Position numbers and translations under genes: made by a program
Notes under the pieces: generated by a model
Databases searched by the model: none
What the model was told of the DNA's origin: nothing
What the model saw: only the letters and a program-made list of their open reading frames with translations
Assembly: GCF_001552075.1 (NCBI RefSeq)
Contig: NZ_BCQM01000001.1
Coordinates: forward strand, 496,001 to 560,000
Direction of reading: 5' to 3'
Source of the DNA: Arthrobacter luteolus NBRC 107841
GTDB taxonomy: Bacteria; Actinomycetota; Actinomycetes; Actinomycetales; Micrococcaceae
DNA: 64,000 bases
In this document: in pieces, positions 9,099 through 16,269 of the stretch
Layout of the letters: each line of letters starts with the position of its first letter
Numbering within the stretch: the first letter of the stretch is position 1

Positions 9099-9526
9099 CA
9101 GATCCGGACGACCGCCTGCGCTTTGACCAGAACCTTCTGGCCGTTGAAGGTGACAGTCAGATCCACCCGCGCGGTGGAGTTGTCGGCGTCGAGTGCCCCG
9201 ATCGTGCCGGTGACGTTCACAACCGCACCGGGAGCATCGTCGAAGTCCTCGACGAGCACCGGCCGGGTGAAGCGGGTCTGGTAGTCCAGCACGGCCCCGG
9301 GATCGCCGATCCAATCGGTGACCAGCTGGACGGCAGCGCCCATGGTGAACATACCGTGCGCGATCACGCCGGGCAGTTCCACCGACCGGGCGAACCGCTC
9401 GTTCCAGTGGATCGGGTTGAAGTCGCCGGAGGCACCGGCGTAGCGGACCAGGTCCGCCCGGCTGATCTCCAGCGTGGTGCTGCCGATTTCCTGGCCGGCT
9501 GCCAGTTCACTGAGTGCAATGGACAT
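9095..9526 (-). CDS. MaoC-like dehydratase, HadB-type subunit
   Basis: A 143-residue hot-dog-fold protein with the catalytic hydratase-2 motif YAGASGDFNPIHWNE (Asp and His of the active site) and GMFTMGAAVQLVTDW after it. In mycobacteria the HadB subunit carries the active site of the (3R)-hydroxyacyl-ACP dehydratase and HadA the partner subunit. It starts 2 bases after the hadA-like gene and overlaps murB, so it is part of one operon. The exact acyl substrate in an organism without mycolic acids is unknown. Confidence 0.85.
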   Translation of the reverse strand: MSIALSELAAGQEIGSTTLEISRADLVRYAGASGDFNPIHWNERFARSVELPGVIAHGMFTMGAAVQLVTDWIGDPGAVLDYQTRFTRPVLVEDFDDAPGAVVNVTGTIGALDADNSTARVDLTVTFNGQKVLVKAQAVVRIW

Positions 9527-9528
9527 GG

Positions 9529-9978
9529 TTACTGGCCCTCTCCCCGGACGAGGATGGATGAGACGGTGGTGGCGACCCTTTCGCCTTCCAGCGTGGAGAT
9601 TTCCGCACGGGTGCTGATCAGGGCGCCGTCGCCCATGGCACGCACGGAGTCGACGTGAAGTTCAGCCACCAGTTCGTCGCCGGCCACAATGGGCCGGTGG
9701 TGGGTGAACCGCTGGTCGGCATGGACCACGCGGGAGAAATCGATCCGGGCCTCAGGATCGTTGATCAGCTGGGCGTCGGCCTGCTGGGCCACGATGATCG
9801 CGAACGTCGGAGGGGCGACCAGGTCTGCATAACCGAGCTTCTCCGCGGCGGCGGTCTCGAAGTGCGCCGGATGGGTCGCTTTCACCGCACGGGCGAACTC
9901 GCGGATTTTCTCCCGCCCCACCTGGTAAGGCTCCCCCGCCGGGTAGCTGCGGCCCTGCAGGTCGGGGTTGATGCTCAT
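9529..9978 (-). CDS. MaoC-like dehydratase N-terminal domain protein, HadA-type subunit
   Basis: A 149-residue FAS1-type dehydratase domain beginning MSINPDLQGRSYP, with FAIIVAQQ and the DQRFTHHRPIVAGDEL strand typical of HadA/HadC. It lacks the catalytic Asp-His pair seen in the downstream partner, which fits a structural or substrate-binding subunit. The ATG overlaps the stop of the small membrane-protein gene (ATGA), with GGGAAA upstream. A longer in-frame start exists but would read through that gene. Confidence 0.85.
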   Translation of the reverse strand: MSINPDLQGRSYPAGEPYQVGREKIREFARAVKATHPAHFETAAAEKLGYADLVAPPTFAIIVAQQADAQLINDPEARIDFSRVVHADQRFTHHRPIVAGDELVAELHVDSVRAMGDGALISTRAEISTLEGERVATTVSSILVRGEGQ

Positions 9979-10205
9979 TTGTTTCCCTTCATCCGGCGTT
10001 TGGCGTCGCGGGCACGCACCACCATACCGCTGAGGTGCGCGCTCATGCCCACCACGATCACCGGCAGGGCAAGGTACATAATGATCTGCTGGTTGGTCAC
10101 CGCCCCGAGGAGGACCATCAGGATTCCGGCGCCCGTCACGGAGAGCGCAATGACGACCAGACGGCGGTACAGCGGAGATCCGGTTTCCCAAGGGGTGTTA
10201 AGCAT
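9975..10205 (-). CDS. Small two-helix membrane protein, first gene of the hadAB-murB operon
   Basis: A 76-residue protein with hydrophobic helices near residues 17-36 and 41-60 and a strongly basic C-terminus (RARDAKRRMKGNK). I do not recognise the family. It is the first gene of a coupled operon with the HadA/HadB-like dehydratases and murB, so a role at the membrane in envelope synthesis is possible. TATTCT lies 6 bases before the ATG with no ribosome-binding site, suggesting a leaderless mRNA. Confidence 0.7.
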   Translation of the reverse strand: MLNTPWETGSPLYRRLVVIALSVTGAGILMVLLGAVTNQQIIMYLALPVIVVGMSAHLSGMVVRARDAKRRMKGNK

Positions 10206-10279
10206 AGTTTCAGAATACAGTCGGGGCCCCGGCGTTACCGAAACCGTGTGGCCGGCGCCGCACCGAAGCAGCCGGGCGT

Positions 10280-11191
10280 TTAGAAGAGCGATTCCTGCAG
10301 GGCAGGCAGCGCAGTGCGGAACCGGCCCAGTTCCAGCCGCTGCCCCTTGAGCTGGGTGAGGTCCGCCAGGAATCGGAGCACCGCGCTGTCCGTCGACACC
10401 AGCGCGGTGCTGCCCAGCAGGCCGTGGAGCAGCAGGCCGTGCTCACCGGATGCCAGCGGCAGCGGATAGATTCCCGCGCCGCCGTGGCCCAGCACCGCAT
10501 CAAAGGCAGCCGGACGGGGCCAGGAATCCTTGACCACCTGGAAGCCTTCGGGGTCCAGGGTGAAGAGCAGCGCCCGGGCGGCATCCGCGTGGGCGGTGTT
10601 GATGTCCGTGATGGATTCTGCCGGAAGCGGAGCTGCCAGCGACGCACATTTTGCCCCGGACCGCACGGCCTGGGTGAGGCCGAGGCCGGAGGACACCGTG
10701 TCCTCCAGGATCCGCACCCGCAGCCCATCCGCGGCCCGGGCCACGTACTGGGCCGCAACGGCGCCCTGCTCCGTCAGGCGCAGCACCCTCCGTTGGTCTG
10801 CTGCGGTTCCTACCTTGGTGGTGCCGTCGGCAAAGGTGGCGATATACAGCCACTGCGGCCGGGAAAGATAGCTCCGCAGCCCGGTAGGGAGGGGCCCGCC
10901 GCGGTGGCTGTTGTGCACCAGCCGGCCCTCATCGCGGGCAAAGCAGCTCCCGCACTGGTAACCGCGTTCAGCCGGGGCCTGTGCCGGGCAGGGGCGGGAC
11001 CCGCGGCCGGTTTCCCGCACCAGGTCATAGCCCAGGCAGTACCGCGGTGACCCGGGCTGGATCCGGAAACGCAGTTCGGTGCCGGGGTCCAGCCGCAGCG
11101 GGTGCGTGCTGCCGCCGGGTGTCTGCAGCCTGAGCGCCGCGCCGCCGTCGTCCCAGGCCGTGCCGGCGCACAGGCAGCGAAGGTCACTCAT
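10280..11191 (-). CDS. DUF2797 family protein
   Basis: A 303-residue protein with two cysteine pairs: CLCAG near the start and GYQCGSCFARDEGRL near residue 80. These look like a zinc-binding knuckle. A GIY-YIG-like stretch follows (WLYIATFADGTTKVGTA). This pattern fits DUF2797, a family of unknown function common in actinobacteria. The ATG at 11191 is preferred over an in-frame TTG one codon upstream. The gene is monocistronic, 74 bases from the leaderless small-membrane-protein gene. Nucleic-acid binding is only suggested by the zinc-knuckle pattern. Confidence 0.75.
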   Translation of the reverse strand: MSDLRCLCAGTAWDDGGAALRLQTPGGSTHPLRLDPGTELRFRIQPGSPRYCLGYDLVRETGRGSRPCPAQAPAERGYQCGSCFARDEGRLVHNSHRGGPLPTGLRSYLSRPQWLYIATFADGTTKVGTAADQRRVLRLTEQGAVAAQYVARAADGLRVRILEDTVSSGLGLTQAVRSGAKCASLAAPLPAESITDINTAHADAARALLFTLDPEGFQVVKDSWPRPAAFDAVLGHGGAGIYPLPLASGEHGLLLHGLLGSTALVSTDSAVLRFLADLTQLKGQRLELGRFRTALPALQESLF

Positions 11192-11234
11192 CAAAGCGGA
11201 CGGTCATTCGTGCACGGCCTCCGGGCGCGGAAAG

Positions 11235-11265
11235 GGGTGGGGCAACATTTCACGGTACCCCACCC
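11235..11265 (-). terminator. Hairpin downstream of gcdH
   Basis: GGGTGGGG (11235-11242) pairs with CCCCACCC (11258-11265) around a 15-base loop, 24 bases past the gcdH stop. There is no clear T-run, so its efficiency is uncertain. Confidence 0.45.
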
Positions 11266-11288
11266 GTTGCCGCCGGCTTCTGCTGGAA

Positions 11289-12482
11289 TCAGCGGAACGC
11301 GGGAAGACCGGTGAGCCGCTGCCCCAGGATCAGGGTGTGGACCTCATCGGTCCCTTCGTAGGTGCGGACCGACTCCAGGTTGTTCGCGTGGCGCAGCGGT
11401 GAGTAGTCCAGGGTGATGCCGTTGCCGCCGAGGATCGTCCGGGCCTCCCGCGCGATGGCGATGGCCTCACGGACGTTGTTGAGCTTGCCGACGGAAATCT
11501 GGTGGTTCTGCAGGGTTCCGGCGTCCTTGAGCCGGCCCAGGTGCAGGGCAAGCAGGAATCCCTTGTTGATTTCCAGGGCCATGTCCACGAGTTTCTGCTG
11601 GGTGAGCTGGTAGCCCGCCAGGGGTTTGTCGAACTGCAGCCGGTCCTTGGAGTAGGCGAGGGCGGCCTCGAAGGAGTCCCGGGCCGCTCCCATGGCGCCC
11701 CAGATAATGCCGTAGCGGGCTTCGTTCAGGCAGGAGAACGGACCGCGCAGGCCCTGCGCGTCAGGGAGCAGCGCGCCGGCCGGGAGGCGGAGGTCAGTGA
11801 GTTCGATCTCGCACTGGATGCTGGCCCGCATGGAGAGCTTCGGCTCGATCGGTGTGGCGGAGAACCCCCTGGTTCCGGTGGGAACAACAAAGCCGCGGAT
11901 GCCGCCGTCTGTCTGTGCCCAGATCACGGCTACGTCCGCCACATTGGCCAGGCCGATCCAGCGCTTCGTTCCGTTCAGCACCCAGTCTTCGCCGTCCCGC
12001 CGGGCGAAGGTCTTCATGGCGGACGGATCGGAGCCGGCCGTGGGTTCGGTCAGGCCGAAACAGCCAATCAGCTCACCCTTCGCCATGCCGGGCAGCCACC
12101 GGGACTTCTGCTCCTCGGAACCCCATTTGGCGATGGCGCTCATCGCCAGGGAGCCCTGCACCGAAACAAACGTCCGCAGCCCGGAATCGCCTGCCTCAAG
12201 TTCGGCTCCGGCAATGCCGTACTCCACCGCTGTGCGTCCGGCGCAGCCGTAGCCCTGCAGGTGCATCCCCAGCAGGCCAAGCCTGCCCAGCTCCGGGACG
12301 ATCTCCAGCGGGAAGTGCGCTGCCTCGAACCAGCCGGCAATATTCGGGCGGATCGCGTCGTCCACGAAGGTCCGCACCGTGGATCGCAGGGCCAGCTCCT
12401 CGCCGCTGAGCAGGGAATCGAAGTCAATCAGGTCAGCAGGTTCCAGGGTTTCCCCCGTGGCAGCAGATGCAGTTTGGGTCAT
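11289..12482 (-). CDS. gcdH: Glutaryl-CoA dehydrogenase-like acyl-CoA dehydrogenase
   Basis: A 397-residue FAD flavoprotein that oxidises and decarboxylates glutaryl-CoA to crotonyl-CoA. Acyl-CoA dehydrogenase motifs run in order: GCFGLTEPTAGSDPS, KRWIGLANVADVAVIW, and the catalytic glutamate in YEGTDEVHTLILGQ near the C-terminus, the position used in GCDH. Electrons would pass to ETF. A CaiB-type CoA-transferase and a PucR regulator lie next to it, which supports a glutarate (lysine degradation) role over a generic fatty acyl dehydrogenase. Confidence 0.85.
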   Translation of the reverse strand: MTQTASAATGETLEPADLIDFDSLLSGEELALRSTVRTFVDDAIRPNIAGWFEAAHFPLEIVPELGRLGLLGMHLQGYGCAGRTAVEYGIAGAELEAGDSGLRTFVSVQGSLAMSAIAKWGSEEQKSRWLPGMAKGELIGCFGLTEPTAGSDPSAMKTFARRDGEDWVLNGTKRWIGLANVADVAVIWAQTDGGIRGFVVPTGTRGFSATPIEPKLSMRASIQCEIELTDLRLPAGALLPDAQGLRGPFSCLNEARYGIIWGAMGAARDSFEAALAYSKDRLQFDKPLAGYQLTQQKLVDMALEINKGFLLALHLGRLKDAGTLQNHQISVGKLNNVREAIAIAREARTILGGNGITLDYSPLRHANNLESVRTYEGTDEVHTLILGQRLTGLPAFR

Positions 12483-12551
12483 GAGCCCACGCTACGGTCG
12501 CCGGCGACATGCGTCATTGAGCATTCCGGCCACACTGGCAGCAGATGACGG

Positions 12552-14078
12552 ATGATTTGTCCTATGGTTTCACTCACTGAGCTCAGCATTGCCCTCGGAT
12601 CCAGCCTGGTGCCCGTGAGCCGCCGGACCCTCCCGTCCCGTCAGCTCACCGGCGTCCACGTATCCGAGCTTGAGGATCCCACTCCGTATCTGGAAGGCGG
12701 GGAGCTCCTCCTGACCACGGGTATGCCGCTGGGCGGTTCCCCCTCCGCCGCAGCCGGCTATGTGGCCAGGCTCCGGGCAAGGGGTATCCACGCCCTGGGG
12801 ATCGGACTCGGCCCCTGGCTGGAGCAGGTTCCGGCGCAGCTGGCCGAGGCCTGCGACGAGGCCGGAATCCACCTGCTGACCGTGCCCGACGGCGTGCCCT
12901 TCCAGCAGGTCTCCCGCGCCTTCTGGGGTCTTTCAGCCCGCAGCGGGCAGGCCGACCTGCTCGGCAGCCTCGGCACCCAGACCGCCCTCGCGCAGGCGAC
13001 GATGCGGCCGGATGGAACCTCCGCCGTCGTCCGTGGGCTGGCGCAGGCCCTGGGCGGCTGGGCTGCCTTCCTCCCGGCGGATCAGGGACCGGCCCGGTAC
13101 TGGCCGGAAAGCACTGGATCCCTCCTGCCCCTGCTGCGGACCGAAACCATCCGGCTGAACCGGGCCGGCACGCATTCTGCCGCGACGTTCGAAATCCATG
13201 GGCAGGCCGTTGTGGAGTATCCGATTCCGGTGAGCGGGCGCACCGGGAGGATCCACGGCTTCCTCGCGGTTGGTCCGGGGCGGAAGCTCACTGCGGCGGA
13301 CCGCCAGGTCATTATGACCGTCTGCACGCTCCTGGCACTGAAGGCCAGGCAGCGCGAAGCCGCCTCCGGCACCACCTCGGCACTGGCTTCAGCCGCGGCC
13401 AAGCTGCTGCTGCACGGGCATCCGGAAGCAGCCCGGCTCCTCGCCGAGGAGGTTGGGCTGGCCGAGCTTCCACAGCGGGTGCGGGTACTGGCGCTTCCGT
13501 CCGACGGCGCCGATGCCCCGGAGCTGGTTCGGAGTGCCCGGGCACTGGTCCCCGAGGGCGGCGTGCAGCCGCTCCCCCGGGCTCTGGCGGCATGCTCCCT
13601 CCGGTACGAACGCGAGGGGGTCCTCTATGTCCTGCTTCCAAACGACGGGTTACCTGCGGAAGCTGACGCGGGACCGGACACCGCTGTCATCGCGGCAGAG
13701 ACCGCGGTTCCCGGGCGGGGAGGCGTCGTCAGTGAACCGGTTTCCCTGGGTGAGGTGGCGGGCCTGATTCCGGGGCTGCGCCGCGCGCTGGGCCAGGTTC
13801 CCCCGGGCGTGCTGGCCGGCACCGGCAATCCGCACCACGCCGCGGCGCAGGCCTGGGTGCAGAAACTGGCGCAGTATCCGCGGGCTGATCTGGTCGGCAC
13901 CGTCGCCGAGTACCTGCGGCACCGGGGACACTGGGAAAACACCTCCCGTGCCCTGGGCGTGCACCGCAACTCGCTGCGGCACCGCATCGGGATCGCTGTT
14001 TCCCTGCTGGGTGTGGATCTGGATGATCCGGATGTCTCCGCGCCGCTGTGGCTGGAGCTGCGCCAGTACGAGCGGTAG
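12552..14078 (+). CDS. PucR/CdaR-family transcriptional activator
   Basis: A 508-residue regulator. The N-terminal PucR domain (about residues 8-125) contains HVSELEDPTPYLEGGELLLTTG. The C-terminal HTH_30 domain (about 440-500) contains LVGTVAEYLRHRGHWENTSR and LGVHRNSLRHRI. It is divergent from gcdH (69 bases between starts) and convergent with the CaiB gene, so it most likely senses a pathway intermediate and activates both. Inverted sites TGCGTCAT (12510-12517) and ATGACGGA (12545-12552) flank the intergenic region. The start could also be the ATG at 12564. Confidence 0.85.
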   Translation: MICPMVSLTELSIALGSSLVPVSRRTLPSRQLTGVHVSELEDPTPYLEGGELLLTTGMPLGGSPSAAAGYVARLRARGIHALGIGLGPWLEQVPAQLAEACDEAGIHLLTVPDGVPFQQVSRAFWGLSARSGQADLLGSLGTQTALAQATMRPDGTSAVVRGLAQALGGWAAFLPADQGPARYWPESTGSLLPLLRTETIRLNRAGTHSAATFEIHGQAVVEYPIPVSGRTGRIHGFLAVGPGRKLTAADRQVIMTVCTLLALKARQREAASGTTSALASAAAKLLLHGHPEAARLLAEEVGLAELPQRVRVLALPSDGADAPELVRSARALVPEGGVQPLPRALAACSLRYEREGVLYVLLPNDGLPAEADAGPDTAVIAAETAVPGRGGVVSEPVSLGEVAGLIPGLRRALGQVPPGVLAGTGNPHHAAAQAWVQKLAQYPRADLVGTVAEYLRHRGHWENTSRALGVHRNSLRHRIGIAVSLLGVDLDDPDVSAPLWLELRQYER

Positions 14079-14126
14079 CCAACCGGCTGCTCCGGGGCCG
14101 GCAGGCCCACCCCGCCAGCGCTGAGG

Positions 14127-15401
14127 CTATCGCTGCGCTGGCAGGCCCGCCTCCGCCCCAGTGGTTTCCGTCATCGCTTCCGCAGCGCCGTCCGTCCTGT
14201 CCTGCAGCCAGGCCACCACTTCGCCGGTGTGCTGGCCGAGCCGCGGCGGGGCCTCTGCCCGGGGCGCCAGGGGCGGATCCCAGAGCGCGGGATGCCGGAT
14301 CTGCCGTCCGGCGGCCTGTCCGGAGGAATCCCGCACTTCCATGGTGGGCTGCAGGCCCAGCGACGCGGCATAGGCGATGCCCTCATCGATTCCGGCAACC
14401 CTCCCGGCGGGGACTCCGGCACCGGTCAGGCGCTGCTGCCAGACGGCGGCCGGTGCGGTTTCCAGCAGCTCCTCGAGCAGGGGAATCAACACGTCCCGGT
14501 GCTCCACCCGCGCGCTGTTCGTGGCGAAACGTGGGTCCTCAGCCAGTTCGGGCGCCCCCAGCTCTGCAGCCAAGCGGGCAAACTGGGAGTCATTTCCGCA
14601 GGCGACGGCCAGCGGCCCGTCGGCGCAGCCCAGCAGCTGGTACGGCACGATCGAGGGGTGCGCGTTGCCCATCCTGGCCGGAACTGACCCGGCCCCGAGA
14701 TATGCCTGGGCCTGGTTCGCCAGGGCGCCCTGCAGGCTGGAGAGCAGGTTCAGCTGGATGTGGCTGCCCCGGCCGGTGCTGCGGCGGGACTGCAGCGCGG
14801 CAAGAACGGCAATGGCGGCGTCCTTAGCGGTCAGTACGTCCACCAGCGCCACTCCGGCCTTCATGGGCGGCCCGTCAACCTCGCCGGTGATACTCATCAG
14901 ACCGCCCAGGGCCTGGACCACAAAATCGTAGCCGGGAAGGTCCCGTCCGCCTTCAGCGCCGAACCCCGAAATGGAGACGCAGATGAGGCCCGGATTCTCT
15001 GCGCTGAGTTCCGGGTACGCCAAGCCCAGCCGGGCAAGGCCGCCCGGCTTGAAGTTCTCCACCAGCACGTCCGCGCGGAGGGCGAGCTCCCGCGCCAGCC
15101 GCCTGCCGCCGTCGTCGTTCAGATCAAGGCACACGGACTCCTTGTTCCGGTTCACGGACTCGAAGTAGGTGGCACCGGTTTCCGACCAGGGCGGCCCCCA
15201 GCTGCGTGTGTCATCGCCGGCACCGGGGCGTTCCACCTTGATCACCCGGGCACCCAGGTCGGCGAGCGTCATGCTGCACAGCGGACCGGCCAGGACCCGG
15301 GAGAAATCGGCTACCAGGATTCCCTCGAGCGGACGCTGCCCGTCTGTCACGGCAGAGCCGCCGGCGGCGGGTTCCTCCGGTACGGGTTCTTCGCTGGGCA
15401 C
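14127..15401 (-). CDS. CaiB/BaiF family CoA-transferase (probable succinyl-CoA:glutarate CoA-transferase)
   Basis: A 424-residue class III CoA-transferase that moves CoA between acids through an aspartyl-CoA anhydride. The catalytic aspartate is in PGYDFVVQALGGLMS, preceded by the family signature DFSRVLAGPLCSM and ESVNRNKESVCLDL. The GTG at 15401 was chosen because AAGGGGAG precedes it at good spacing; a GTG at 15407 and a longer upstream frame are alternatives. With gcdH nearby, activation of glutarate to glutaryl-CoA is the likely reaction, but substrate is inferred from context only. Confidence 0.82.
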   Translation of the reverse strand: MPSEEPVPEEPAAGGSAVTDGQRPLEGILVADFSRVLAGPLCSMTLADLGARVIKVERPGAGDDTRSWGPPWSETGATYFESVNRNKESVCLDLNDDGGRRLARELALRADVLVENFKPGGLARLGLAYPELSAENPGLICVSISGFGAEGGRDLPGYDFVVQALGGLMSITGEVDGPPMKAGVALVDVLTAKDAAIAVLAALQSRRSTGRGSHIQLNLLSSLQGALANQAQAYLGAGSVPARMGNAHPSIVPYQLLGCADGPLAVACGNDSQFARLAAELGAPELAEDPRFATNSARVEHRDVLIPLLEELLETAPAAVWQQRLTGAGVPAGRVAGIDEGIAYAASLGLQPTMEVRDSSGQAAGRQIRHPALWDPPLAPRAEAPPRLGQHTGEVVAWLQDRTDGAAEAMTETTGAEAGLPAQR

Positions 15402-15544
15402 AGACACGCTCCCCTTCGCTAGGCCCGGGAGGCTGATTTCCCCGGATGTTTCCACCCTAGGCAGTGGGCCGGAAAAGCGCAGGGACTTCTCATCCAACAG
15501 TGCTGGACAACCTGCACAGGACCAGAAGCCGGTTTAGACAGCAG

Positions 15545-15587
15545 TCCGCCCCGGCTGCCACAGGGTATCCCGGGCAGCCGGGGCGGA
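15545..15587 (-). terminator. Hairpin after the PfpI-like gene
   Basis: A 15-base GC-rich stem (15545-15559 with 15573-15587) and a 13-base loop, 14 bases past the PfpI stop codon. There is little T-run. Confidence 0.55.
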
Positions 15588-15600
15588 AATGCGTGCAGGC

Positions 15601-16166
15601 CTAGGCGTGCTGGCCGGCGTGCTGGCCTTCGGAGATTTCCTCTACGACCTTGTCGTTGAAGGCCGGAAGATCATCCGGCGTGCGGCTGGTGACCAGGCCC
15701 TGATCCACGACTACCTCCTCGTCGGACCAGTTCGCGCCAGCGTTGCGCAGGTCCGTGGCGAGGGTGTGGAAGGATGTCAGGTCCCGCCCCTTGACCACGC
15801 CGGCGTCGATCAGCAGCCAGGGGCCGTGGCAGATCGCCGCCACCGGCTTGCCGGCTTCGAAGAAGTTCCGGGTGAACCGCCGCGCGTCTTCGTTTACGCG
15901 CAGGTAGTCGGCGTTGATCACGCCGCCGGGGAGGACCAGTGCGTCAAAGTCCGCAGCGTTGGCCTTGGCAACGTCCAGGTCAACGGTGAACGTATCTGCC
16001 TTGTCCACACCGTTGAAGCCCTGGAGGGTGCCGCTGGCCGGCGAGACCAGCACCGGCTGGCCGCCGGCCTGCTTCACCGCATCCCAGGGGCTTGTAAGTT
16101 CAATCTGCTCCACACCGTCCGTGAGCAGGAAAGCGACCTTCTTGCCGGAATATCATGTGCTGACAT
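15601..16166 (-). pseudogene. DJ-1/PfpI-family protein gene with an apparent 1-base frameshift near its start
   Basis: Class I glutamine-amidotransferase-like protein (PfpI/YhbO group: deglycase or protease-like stress protein). The main frame encodes LVLPGGVINADYLR and the nucleophile motif AAICHGPW. The natural start is clear: GGAGG followed by ATG at 16166 and codons for MSAHDI. After 20 bases the frame shifts, and the conserved GKKVAFLLTDGVEQIEL continues in another frame. One base seems to be missing in the short T-run near 16149-16151. In the main frame the first possible start is a GTG at 16113, giving 170 residues without beta-strand 1. It may be a true mutation or a sequencing error. 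Confidence 0.75.
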
Positions 16167-16269
16167 TTTGCCTCCGTTCGTGGGTCAGGCGGTCCGGCCT
16201 GGACCGCCGCTGCCTTCCACCCTAGGAACAAGAGCCAATACTAAGCAAGCTGACGAATTAATCTTTTTG

